A stretch of DNA of 64,000 nt from Bugula neritina. Lineage: Eukaryota > Bryozoa > Gymnolaemata > Cheilostomatida > Bugulidae. Positions 26,601 through 36,987 of the stretch are shown here, in pieces. Position 1 is the first letter of the stretch, and each line of letters starts with the position of its first letter. The position numbers were made by a program, and so were the translations under genes. The notes beneath the pieces are model-generated. The model saw only the letters and a program-made list of their open reading frames with translations. It ran no database searches and was not told where the DNA came from. Where the stretch lies: assembly GCA_964035545.1 (NCBI GenBank), contig OZ037768.1, forward strand, positions 21,294,200-21,358,199, read 5' to 3'.

Positions 26601-29600
26601 ACATCTACATAGTCTCACTCTGACACCTTGTATTACTACATCTACATAGTCTCTCTCTGACACCTTGTATTACCACATCTACATCGTCTCACTCTGACAC
26701 CTTGTATTACCACATCTACATTGTCTCACTCTGACACCTTGTATTACTACATCTACATAGTCTCACTCTGACACCTTGTATTACTACATCTACATTCTCT
26801 CACGCTGACACCTTGTATTACTACATCTACATTCTCTCACTCTGACACCTTGTATTACTACATCTATCTAGTCTTTCTCTGACACCTTGTATTACCACAT
26901 CTACATCGTCTCACTCTGACACCTTGTATTACCACATCTACATTGTCTCACTCTGACACCTTGTATTACTACATCTACATAGTCTCACTCTGACACCTTG
27001 TATTATTACATCTACATTCTCTCACGCTGACACCTTGTATTACTACATCTACATTGTCTCACTCTCAAACTTTGTATTACTACATCTAAATAGTTTCAAT
27101 CACACCTTGTATTACTACATCTACATAGTCTCTCTCTGACACCTTGTATTACTACATCTACATAGTCTCTCTCTGACACCTTGTATTACCACATATACAT
27201 CTTCTCACTCCGACACCTTGTATTACTACATCTACATTCTCTCACGCTGACACCTTGTATTACTACATCTACATTCTCTCATGCTGACACCTTGTATTAC
27301 TAGATCTACATAGTCTCACTCTGACACCTTGTATTACTACATCTACATTCTCTCACGCTGACACCTTGTATTACTACATCTACATAGTCTCACTCTGACA
27401 CCTTGTATTACTACATATACATCGTCTCACGCTGACACCTTGTATTACTACATATACATAGTGTCACATGTTGTGTTTCCAGCCAGGATATTATATTTCT
27501 GATAGACTATACAGCAGCTGGCGTGTTGCTGTGTCGCCGGTATGCCTTTATACTCTCGCACATGGCTCTACTTGCTCATCAATACTGCTATGTATTGCAG
27601 TACATCCTGTCTTATCTATATATATAATCTTTAACTTCTTTCTCCCTTTCCACGTTTTATATTTAATATGTGCACAACTTCCTTTTCGTGAACACATGAT
27701 GTTTTACTAGACTTGAGCATTATCCATAACTCTAACAGCTGTAGCTTCACGCTGTGTCAATAAACATTCAACGTTGAAGGAATAAATTTGTGTTGAATTG
27801 AGTAACTCTAAATTGTGTTTTTGTCAATCAGCTTTCAACTCTTAAATAGGTTTTTGGTGAATAAAGCATGCATCAAGACTTTAAGCAACATGTGAAACTT
27901 CTAGTAGGAAATTTTTATAAATTATTTTATTATACAGAAGGTAAGTTGTTTTCTAACATATGAAATAACCATATTGTCTTTTGATTTCAAAATATTAGCC
28001 GAACTATGTTTATTTATTGTCAGCAACTACTGATGATGTCATATCCTTTGGTTCTGTTTCCAGACTCCAGAGCCCGAGGAAGAACCTGACATTGAGTTTG
28101 TCATCGTACGGGATGAGTTCTCGGATGAGGAAGATAAAGAAGAGGAGAAGCCGCAGCTGGGCTCAGTGAAGTCACTGAATTTCGGCTCCAGCAGTCCCGG
28201 ACCTTCGATTACTGACTCTAGTAACCTGGATGAAGAGGTGCAAATCATGCTTTCACTTTCACTTTGACATGTAGTATAACTGATTGTTGGCAATTGATTA
28301 TTCCAAGAGTGAAGTGCGAAATTCAGAAAGATTTTGCTGTTGATATTTATTTTAATCATGTTTTAGAGTGCAATATATTGATATTCAACATCTACCCATC
28401 AATTATTTCAATCAAGTAGTATTTTAAGCCTCATAAGCAGGGATCTTAATGGCTTTGTTCTATTTTGCAGAAATTTAAAGTTGAGGTACAGGAGTAATTC
28501 ACTCACATTTGTCACAATATTTTTTGATTACAATTATGTTCTACATTTCACCTACCCAGTTAGACTAACTGAAGTTTATATATTTGTAAGCACCATTTTT
28601 GTGTAACACAATCTTGCATTTAACTTTGCGTCATTTCACTGAGTCGTTAACATATGTGTTTATTTAGTTTGACTATTCAACAGAAGACGAGGTTTGTATT
28701 CGAATGCCTAGAGCTGCGCTGATCAGTCTAATATTGTTAGGGCTGTGATGACTTCTCATATTTACTTAGTTATCACTTCACCACACGGTTTGTAGGAGTA
28801 GTCAGCGCTGCCAGATATGACTCATCAGCTCAGCTCTGTGTTCTGTGTGCTCACTCCCATCATGAGTTGGACATGTGCTTTTACCTTGAATGATGTTTTT
28901 GCAAGAAAAAACTTTTGTTGAATTCATTTTCAAACTTTTTGAGAGTTGCCTTCTTTTTCAGCAGCGTTACGGTTTGTCAATAAAATTTTAAATTAATTAA
29001 GCTTCCCGTAATTTGAACAGCAAATTATGTAATATTATATAAATATCACAATTTTTTAATTACCAAGTATGACAGTTGGATTTCGTTTTAAACAATAGCA
29101 TTCTTAGTGATTCCATGTCTCATCTTTGAAAAAAAGACAACTCTCAATAATTTTTGAATCAAAATGTTTTATGTGTAAGTTGCCTGTTCAACAGCTGCTT
29201 CTAATGACTACATAAATTGATCACATGGCTGCAGCTAGCATATGTCACATGACGTAGTCACATGACGTAGTCACATGACCTAGTCACATGACGTAGTCAC
29301 ATGACGTAGTCACATGACCTAGTCACATGACGTAGTCACATGACGTAGTCACATGACCTAACTGCTGGTATAACTCACTCTGCGACAGGCCTACTACTAA
29401 ATGTTTTGTTTTGCTCTGTTGTAACATGTAACATCAATACAAGCATAGCCGCCTACTCTGTACGTGGTCGCAATGTGATATTGTTTACCAGAATCAACCA
29501 TTCTATTGTATACTCTACTTTCTGAATGTAAAAGGAATTGCTTACACCTGAACTGTCTCCCAAAGCGCTTTATTTGTGTGAAGCAATTTATTGAGTGTTT

Positions 29601-32073
29601 GTTGACATACGTAGAGCGATGATGTCACATGTCTTGCTCTTTATTCAGTGCTTCGAACACCGCCATCTGTACATCAGTGTTTCTACAGGCTGTTTTATGA
29701 AGTCTAAAGTGTTTAAAATTATAAAACTGAAGTTTTCAAGTATGTTAATGACTGGCAAAATATGCAATATGCATACAGGTCTATATAATCGGGAATTGTT
29801 GCTTGTCCCGTAATAATTTACTGTTTGGTTGCCGCAACAGGAAAGCATTCCTGGATTATCGAATCGCGATGCTCAGGCAGCCAAAAGAGCCGCTGCTAAG
29901 GAAAGACGTCGTAAGGAGGTAGAACGACGCAGACGTGAGCGAGAAGAAGCCATTAAGAAGGAGAAAGAAGATGCTGAGAGGAAAGAGAGGATTCGATTAC
30001 AGATGGAAGAGGAGAGAGCTCGTAGGTGGGTGTTGTATACTGTACAGGTGTGTATACTGTACTGTTGTATACTGTACTGGTGTGTATACTGTACTGTTGT
30101 GTATACTGTACAGGTGTATATACTGTACAGGTGTGTATACTGTACAGGTGTGTATACTGTATAGGTGTTGTATATTGTACAGGTGTGTATACTGTACAGG
30201 TGTATATACTGTACAGGTGTTGATTACTGTACAGGTGCGTGCTGGTCACCACACAGTATGATAAATACTTTCAACTATTCAAAAAATAAACTCAAAACTA
30301 AAAGTTTTGTTGTGAGCGAAGATTGTTCTAGAATTTTATGCAAGATGATAAAATTATTTTCAACTATAGTAGGCCTATATAGTAACTGTATAATGTGAGG
30401 TGTTTGTTGACATTGTTCAAGTTGCAAACAGCATATATGAAAAGTGTCATAATAATTTTGAAGAACAGCTTTTCTACATTGTTGTAAATATTTTTGTTGT
30501 AAGATTTGTAGATTTGTCATATCCTAAACATCTCCATGTAATATATTACACAGAGTTTATCATTTATAGTTTTGAGACTTGGACAATGTTACTGTGAGGA
30601 TGCAGTAAACTTCTATGACTGCTGCTATAACAATAGATGATTGTAGCACAATGGTGTTGGCAGTTATACATATGTTTATATTATATGTTGATAATATTAT
30701 CAGAGAGGAAGAAATTAGGCTAAAAAAGGAAAGAGAAAGGGAAGAGAAGGAACGGTTGGAAAGAGAGGAAGAAATGAAGCTGAAGGCGCAGAAGGATGCT
30801 CAAGAGCGGGAACGCAGACGACAAGAGGAAATGGCGAAATACCTGGAGGAGAAGAGACAACGGGCCATGGAAGAGGAACGTCGTCGTAAAGGTGACTATA
30901 TGACACAATCCTTCCTCGTACACAAGAGAGCATGTGTAACAGTTGATATTTGGCGGTGTTTATTATATGCTATTAGTTGGCGTGTGTAGGGTAAATTCTG
31001 TGAAATATGAGCTTGGTATTGTAGAGTTACTGTTGGCAATAGTTAAGTATAGGTTTGGTATTGTAGAGTTACTGTTGGCAATAGTTAAGTATAGGTTTGG
31101 TATTGTAGAGTTACTGTTGGCAATAGTTAAGTATAGGTTTGATATTGTAGAGTTACTGTGGGCAATAGTTAAGCATAGGTTTGGTATTGTAGAGTTACAA
31201 GCTCTGAAAGACGCCGAAGAAGCTGAACGACTAAGGCTGGAGGAGGAAATGCTTCAAGCAATGGCGGAGGAAGAGAGAGCTGAGTTTCTGCGACGTAAAG
31301 CAGAAGAGGAAAGACTGCAGAAGATTGCCGAAGAAGAAGCAAGGTTTGTGCTGGAATATTATTCTTTATGTTTGGACACTTTCCAAGTCTGAATGATATG
31401 GAATCACTGTGTATTCATATTAAGGAGTTGCTTCCCTTTGGTATTTCTATTGCCTATGGTCTACTGTGTGATCAGCTTTCTAGCAACTTAGAGTTTTAAG
31501 TTTTGGCTAAATTTTATACATTATATACTTGGTTTAAGGAAATTACTTTTTGTTAAGATCTTTATTAGATATTATCTCATTTGAATATTTTACTTTTTCA
31601 CTCTGTAGAATGCAAATTTCTTGTTTTTGCATTATAATTTCGAAATTAAAAAGTTTTTCAGTCTTTTTAATTTTTAAAATTTAATGCCTGAAAATTTTTT
31701 ACTTCATTTTTAACAAAATATGTCTAAATGACCAAATGTTTAAGTTGTCTCCCCTTTACTTGTCAGGATCAAGAGAGAAGCTGAGGCGAAGAGGCTGTGG
31801 GAAGCTCTACAGTTACAGGAAGCTGAGAAAAGAAAAGCAGAAGAACTTCTGCGTCAGCGTCTTTTATTTCAGAGAAGCCTCAACGTCGAGTCCCACGGGA
31901 TGGACCATTCTCAGGACATTACGAGAGCTTTCGTCTTCTCATATTACGAGTTACTCAAGTGGTTGGGTTACGAGATACCAGCCTGGGCTCAGTACGGCCC
32001 AACTTTACCTTCTAACTATAACGTCACTAATCCCGACTTCACTAATCAGTCTGTGCATCAGCCAAAACATTAG
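8084..32073 (+). CDS. KIAA2012: KIAA2012-like coiled-coil protein, 34 exons, about 1781 aa
   Basis: Predicted coding exons: 8084-8185, 8746-8916, 9555-9752, 10094-10274, 10498-10671, 11419-11603, 12231-12483, 12916-13092, 13523-13642, 13776-13808, 14430-14624, 15245-15928, 16472-16606, 16994-17017, 17721-17819, 18065-18289, 18944-19071, 19380-19475, 20738-20825, 21541-21813, 22333-22391, 22704-22784, 23321-23429, 23899-24048, 24441-24560, 24969-25132, 25865-25942, 28064-28237, 28471-28485, 28668-28691, 29841-30025, 30704-30891, 31193-31343, 31767-32073. Every junction keeps phase and the sum is 1782 codons including the stop. The N-terminus (LSLLSRGIGE, EPEDYNNW, LPKTFTTRKGALLLFSEDFA, SAKRYL) matches vertebrate KIAA2012 as I remember it, and the C-terminus is the same kind of E/R/K-rich coiled coil ending in a conserved tail (SYYELLKWLGYEIPAW). 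No catalytic domain, signal peptide or membrane segment is visible. The molecular function of the family is not established. The middle is Ser/Ala/Pro/Glu-rich and likely disordered. A poly(A) signal lies at 32471. Individual small exons are less certain than the overall gene. Confidence 0.85.
10722..10880. repeat. Degenerate 20-bp tandem repeat in intron 5
   Basis: About eight diverged copies of a CTGTCACAATACACTATGAC-like unit, variants carrying CTGCCAC or CTGTCAC. Purely intronic. Confidence 0.65.
15245..15928 (+). other. Long exon 12 with QSIVGED-type repeats and a GC 5' splice site
   Basis: This is the largest exon (228 codons) and is Ser/Ala/Thr-rich. Around 15671-15742 it encodes three copies of an eight-residue repeat of the form QSIVGED plus one residue. 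The frame closes with a stop at 15931, and no phase-1 GT donor fits. A GC donor (CAAG|GCTAGT, intron from 15929) joins in phase to exon 13 at 16472. A strong GTAAGA at 15746 is phase 0 and would not fit the next exon. A G-run follows the GC donor within 25 bp. Confidence 0.65.
17861..17990. repeat. 25-bp tandem repeat in intron 15
   Basis: About five diverged copies of a GTGTGATATGCTATGGTATC-like unit. Intronic, no coding role seen. Confidence 0.65.
19075..19275. repeat. TGTGACAT-rich degenerate tandem repeat in intron 17
   Basis: Scattered TGTGACA words, including an adjacent perfect 20-bp duplication (TGTGACATGATACCACAGTG) near 19217-19256. Intronic. Confidence 0.55.
21541..21813 (+). other. 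Exon 20 with coding 21-bp minisatellite (GHTPSVQ heptads)
   Basis: From about 21660 to 21780 the exon repeats a 21-bp unit encoding GHTPSVQ or close variants (GYTPSVH, SHTPSVQ), about six copies, preceded by related APSVQSMHSVPSAQ. The unit is a multiple of three, so copy-number change would keep the frame. The exon is phase 1-1. Confidence 0.8.
24969..25132 (+). other. Exon 26 encoding a Lys/Ala/Pro-rich basic segment
   Basis: Fifty-five codons rich in K, A and P (APKKEAPKKVEKPPAKKP and similar), like histone H1 tails or microtubule-binding tails in composition. A preceding exon (24441-24560) encodes the hydrophobic, non-repetitive FGVPVPWAPDPKDYPLFEL. The basic segment could bind nucleic acid or microtubules; this is inference from composition only. 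Confidence 0.6.
25436..25625 (-). mobile_element. Probable tRNA-derived SINE in intron 26
   Basis: Read on the minus strand it begins with a tRNA-like head containing TGGTCTAGTGGT, an RNA polymerase III A-box-like sequence, and continues into a body with no coding signal. The B box is not clear. A second, better SINE candidate lies at 56559-56748. Confidence 0.4.
26230..27467. repeat. 37-bp minisatellite in intron 27, about 33 copies
   Basis: The unit begins GACACCTTGTATTACTACAT and continues for 37 bp. Variant units recur in order: a block with TACCAC variants at about 26668 recurs 222 bp (six units) later, and a truncated variant (TCAAACTTTG) at 26401 recurs at 27065. This shows higher-order amplification. 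It is intronic. Confidence 0.9.
27477..27533 (+). other. Possible extra in-frame exon after the minisatellite
   Basis: A good acceptor (TTTCCAG) and a GTATGC donor bound 57 bp that stay in phase 0 with both neighbouring exons and would add 19 codons (PGYYISDRLYSSWRVAVSP). It is not needed to keep the frame and has no similarity support, so it is left out of the main model. Confidence 0.25.
29244..29360. repeat. Nine 13-bp repeats with 39-bp higher-order structure, intron 30
   Basis: Nine exact-length copies of GTCACATGACGTA, every third copy reading GTCACATGACCTA, giving three 39-bp super-units. Each contains GTCACATGAC, an imperfectly palindromic E-box-like word. Confidence 0.9.
30026..30240. 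repeat. GTGTATACTGTACAG minisatellite in intron 31
   Basis: About 14 copies of a 14-17 bp unit directly after the 5' splice site of exon 31. The splice donor GTGGGTGTTG abuts the array. Confidence 0.85.
31015..31200 (+). repeat. 42-bp tandem repeat, 4.4 copies, in frame with exon 33
   Basis: The unit starts GGTATTGTAGAGTTACTGTT and is 42 bp long. The last, partial copy runs into exon 33 and supplies its acceptor. The array is open in the exon's frame and each copy carries the same TTGTAG|AG acceptor. Confidence 0.85.
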
Positions 32074-32745
32074 TCCAACTCTATTCAGTATCCGTCAACA
32101 GTAATGTGCTCAAAGATATATGTTTGATGTTTTTCTCCTTGTACTTTATAGATGTTATTTTGTTATGGAATTTTGCTAAAGCATTAAGCAAAGTTTAGAT
32201 TTTGTATATTTTTTGAAAGTATTTTTATGTGCTGTTTAACATAAACCGTTGCTCTTTTAGTTGTAATCATAGTGTGTATTGTGTGTAAACAGGTCTTGAA
32301 ATGTGATTCTTTTTTATTAATATGTGATCAGATTTCCTACGTTTTTATATGCATTGATATTTTGATGACTTCATTGTGCACTAGTAATGTATTTTATTTA
32401 TATATGATACCACTGTGATCCTATATTTCTTTATTTTCATATTCATTGAAAGAAATACTTTTTTAACCCTAATAAAATGTTTATATTTTGAAAACTTGGA
32501 AGTGTTGAATTTTGGAAACTTGTCTCTCATTTGACTTGAGATTTGAATTTTTGGAGATTTATTATAGTTTGCACCAAAATTTAAAACAAAGTAAAACCAA
32601 ATTTTAAAAGAAATAATAATTTTATGCCCAACAACTATTAGTAACATCATTTAAAGTAAATAATAATAAAAAATATTATGCTTGTATTACTGATAGGAAA
32701 AATTAAAGTGTGTTGATTGTATTACTGATTGTCTGTAGCATGTCC
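32074..32745. other. Tail-to-tail 3' UTR region of two convergent genes
   Basis: AT-rich and non-coding. A plus-strand AATAAA at 32471 serves the KIAA2012-like gene. A minus-strand AATAAA (TTTATT at 32558-32563) probably serves the convergent secreted-protein gene. The predicted ends lie within about 100 bp of each other. Confidence 0.5.
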
Positions 32746-35700
32746 TTAGTTGTAGCAAGGAGCAGTGTTGTCATGTACAGGAATACATAAATCTGTCTGG
32801 AACATGGTACCAGGTGCCGTGTCGAGTGTGACTGAGTTACCTGATTTGTAATTTAGCCAGTTGAACTTGTGACAGTCTGTACCTAAAACAGTAATTCACT
32901 TAGCTATTAGCTTTTCCATGTATTGGAGCCAAAGTAAAACTATGCCTTTTAAACCAATCATGCATCGACTTTTATTGTTGGAAAATATGTAATGTGACTT
33001 CAAGGAATTACAGAAAAAGAAATGAGCTAAAACCTTTTATATTGGGCAAGAAACGTTACACTACATTTAAAAAGTAGCAATTCAATTACATTAGACACGA
33101 GGAAAAGCTAAATCAGTAGTGAGTAGCCAAAAATAGTTTTGACTGTCGTCATCACTCATTGCATTTAAAAACTATAAATTAATTCAACATAGGACAGTGT
33201 AACAGTTAATATTTAGGTTGTCATTTTTTCTATTTTCAAATGATATGAATTACAGCAGTATGTGTTTGAATGTATGATAGTTACCTGGTACAGTAGAATA
33301 TATTCCATACTCTGTAATACACTTGGAGGTTTTGCATAAACTGTTGGCAGATTGGGTGAGTGTAAATCTTAGAATAGAGGCTATGTCACACGTAGCAGTC
33401 ACGTCATCAATGCAACTAACTGTTCTTTCCAGCCGTAAACTATAAACATGATTTACATAATAGAATATTAGTTTATTGTCAGTTTCTACAATGAATCATA
33501 TATATTCAGTGCACAACCTGCACTAGATGTTGAACTTCTGAAGAAATATAGGAACAATATGGTGATTGTTTAACTTACGCAGCTGATGTTAGCGTTTGTT
33601 TATTGTTTATATTTTATCCGAAATGAACCTTTCCAACAGTATGTGGTAAAAATAATTGATGAAATAAAAATTTAAATACAATGTTGAACTGATTTCTTTC
33701 AATACAAGCAAAAAGGCCTGGTGTGCTTTTTAACGTATTCTCAATTTTCATATGTTGTTATATCACAACAAGTTTTTATAAAACTATCTTTTGCTGCATT
33801 AGGGCAGTTTTGGACACTAATGTGCAAAGAGTATTTCTGATTAACCAACAATCTGTATGTACCCATTATGTCCTTTTCCCATTTATATCTTAGTAATTCC
33901 TCCATAATATATAAATACAAAACTTACCTGTCACAATCAAAGACTATAGAATTCTGACTGATAATTGGCTGCATGCACTTGAAGACATCACTACACGCTA
34001 CAAATATGTAAATATATGAGTCACTAATAGTGAAATAGTGATTTCGGTGTGTAAATGTTAGTAGAGATGAAATAAGCAGCAAATTTTTTTTTAAAGTTTT
34101 TCCAAAATTTACATATCATTTCATTCCATGCAACCTGTATCAGTATTATAAGCTATGATATGCAAATGTCTACAGTAAAGTTCGCGGTTATCATTAGGTT
34201 GAAAATCCGGGAAAATTTTCTCCATTTTAAAACAGCTACTACAACAAACGGTGTAAACTTTTGATAGCATTAACTATTTAATTTCTGTAACAGTTTTCAA
34301 CTAAAAATTGTATATATTTATATTTGTTGGCTGCTGCAGAAATTAAAGTTAAAGCTACCAAACATTAAAATCTTTATTGTTAAGGAACTGTTTTAAAATG
34401 TTGGGGCTATTATAATATGCAGCACGTTGTGCATTAAAGTCATTAAGGAAAAAGCAGTCGTCAGTGATGAGTCATAAAGTTTATTATAGCTGCATCACAT
34501 TTGTCACCTTCAACATTACTTCAAAGTTTTATCTAAAATCTAATGGAATAGTTTTATGCCAATATCTTCCCACGCCTAATGTTGAGTCACTAATACACCT
34601 TATATAGTTATATTAAGAGACTACGTTGTGTGTGCTATTAATGTCTTGGTAGGTATTATAATGATTGTATTCTTTCATTTGCCCTGCAAAAATGCTAATT
34701 TTGTTTCATACAACTCATTATATAGTTGCTATGTAATCCTGAGCTAAAAGTCACAGTAGAATAGATAATCTGTATGTTACAATAGCTTTGTGTGTTGCAA
34801 AAACTGTACTTGTATAAGCTGAGAAATATAAGATGATGAAATGACTAAATTTTTGATCTGATCAGAGGAAAATATCATTTTATCAACATAAGATGGACAG
34901 ACTATGATCTAATCATAAGAGTATATGACAAGCTGTGGGGTAGCTTTGTCTGCATTATGCTACGTCAATCACATGAGCAAAGCGCTATATATAACATGTC
35001 ACTGGGTTGAGCAACCCACCCTGATTTCCTAGTACCACCTTCCTACGACCTACATGAAACTTTGACTAATTAGATACAGATTAATTTAATATGTTACCAA
35101 ACTCTGCAAGCTTGTAAACAATAAATAAACTGACACTCAGTATGGGGGAGTATAAACAATGTGAACAGTTTGACTGCATGAGCTTCTCAAACCCTAATCT
35201 GATCACAACTAGTCAATTTTTTTTCTTTTAAAATCTGACGGACAGTGACAAAATTTGTCTAAATTCGAAGATTTACCTTGAATATAAAATAATAATTTTG
35301 AAAAAGCGTTCTTTCTATAATATAGGTTTTGATACACAAAAAGTATAATTCTATCATAAAATTGAAAAAGTACTAAAAATAATCTATTGCTTTATTGACC
35401 TAGAATGTTGTTCAAATGACAAACACATTTCCTCAAGATAACCATTTCCTCCAAGATCTTACAATAATTTATAGGTAGTCAATCATTACCTGTCTGCGGA
35501 AACCACAAAATGACTCTAGCAATATAGCCTACGCAATGTTTAGTTGAGAAGTACATGGCTATTAACAAATGCATAAGCATAAGAGCTGGTTTAAATTGGG
35601 GACTTTTTACAAAAACCAATTTAATACGTAATTATTTTTAAGGCAAAAACTATCAAACTTTTTGCACTGAGGTATCTAGTCTGTGGATTAGATTCTTATT

Positions 35701-36987
35701 TGGAAAAACTAGTGCTGTGCTAATGTTTATTTTAAGATTATAAAAGCTGACATAAATAATAGTTTATGTCTCTCTTCTCTAAACTCTACTACTTTGTGAG
35801 TCTAAACTCCCTTCTCTCTGTTATAATAGTATAAAACTTACCAGAAGTAACGCAATCAGTGGACGTGTAGACGTAAGTTCTAAGAATTTCTCTCAGCAAG
35901 CCAACCATGTGGACAGTATCAGATGGCCTGCAGCTTCCCAACAGCTCTGTCAGCTCTTCCATGACACTATAGTTCAAAAATACACCAAAAATACACATTA
36001 TGTTGTGTTTATAGAAGTGTAATATAGTTAGTGTGGGTGTATACCTGTCATAGTATAAGTGCATTATGCATGGGTACCATGCAACTCCTGTAAGTCTAAA
36101 TACTAACAGCTGCTGCAAAGGGCAGAAATGAAAGTTCCTACTTAGTCCGAGTTTATGATTATCTGTTATAGTTTGTAGTGTGACCGTTTATTTTATAGTC
36201 TGACAAACCTCACGCCACAAGCCATCGCTAGAATTAGTGCTATTCACAAAAACTGCAATTCGGAAGTTTCTAATGGTAAAAGTTAAAGAGTGGTAATGTT
36301 GCACGTCACGCTACAAATGCAGCTATATAAGTATAACCATTATAAAAGTGAATTGCTTGAATTACTGTTATTAATGCAACATATTGCTAGAGTCATATGA
36401 GGATTCTATACAGATATACTGTTAAATAACCAATGCTTGCAAGTTTTAATTTGATACAGTTTAGCGTTCTAACATATCTAAGGATACTTACTCTGAACAT
36501 GTTGTTTCACTGGTCAGCGAAGTGTAGAGGTCAAGCAAACCATCTTGACATTCCGTTACTCCAGCAGTATCTACAAAAGTTAACATACAAATATAGCAGA
36601 GATAAAACTTATTTTAGCCAGCAAACCCATAATTTATACTGATAGAGCATTGCTTACCCTACAATAACTCTCTATATATTATGTGGTTAGTTTAATTGGT
36701 TTCTGTATTATCAAAATATTTATATAATCGAATGATCACCCTCCCCCCTTCTCCCATTATTAGTGGTTTCAGCAGCACTAGTAGTTTTACAAACTACTAA
36801 AGCCATTAACATAAAATTTAATTTCACTTCAAATATATATTAATATAACAAGTACAATTTTCAGTTAATATATTTAAATGAATTATACACAGACACTATA
36901 CTTACTTGAGTGAGATGGTGTAGCTAGTATGTATGTACACAGAGTCAATAGTCCTACTAACTTGATAGTTGCTGATGAGTTAAACAT
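32746..36987 (-). CDS. Small secreted cysteine-rich protein, 6 exons, 215 aa, unrecognised
   Basis: Predicted exons in transcript order: 36987-36906, 36570-36492, 35966-35842, 33997-33928, 33439-33285, 32882-32746. All junctions use GT-AG signals and keep phase, summing to 216 codons including the stop. The first exon encodes a hydrophobic signal peptide (MFNSSATIKLVGLLTLCTYI). The mature part has 14 cysteines, enough for seven disulfides, with spaced single Cys residues and an amphipathic stretch (EELTELLGSC, HMVGLLREILRTYV). No transmembrane segment or catalytic motif is visible. I do not recognise the family. It is presumably an extracellular protein. The gene is convergent with the KIAA2012-like gene and divergent from none. 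The exon chain is my inference from splice sites and consistent cysteine-rich coding, so a missed exon is possible. Confidence 0.65.

Larger units (their letters stand above)
29841..32073 (+). other. Coiled-coil C-terminal block of the KIAA2012-like gene (exons 31-34)
   Basis: Residues about 1506-1781. Exons 31-33 and the start of exon 34 encode an almost uninterrupted charged helix (KERRRKEVERRRREREEAIK, EEEMKLKAQKDAQERERRRQ, and similar). The last exon leaves the coil for a conserved globular-looking end (FVFSYYELLKWLGYEIPAW). Exon 33 is started at 31193 rather than 31202, because TTGTAG is a better acceptor than ACAAG and adds in-frame ELQ. Confidence 0.8.

Noticed and set aside
29953-30252. 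Frames rich in VYTVQVCILY or TPVQYT repeats
   Set aside because: They arise from the GTGTATACTGTACAG minisatellite within an intron.
31200-31202. ACAAG as the acceptor of exon 33
   Set aside because: TTGTAG nine bases earlier is a stronger acceptor and keeps the same frame, adding ELQ that continues the coiled coil.
30943-31392. A 149-codon frame through the 42-bp repeat as an independent gene
   Set aside because: Its 3' half is exon 33 of the KIAA2012-like gene and the 5' half is intronic repeat, so it is treated as a possible alternative exon extension.
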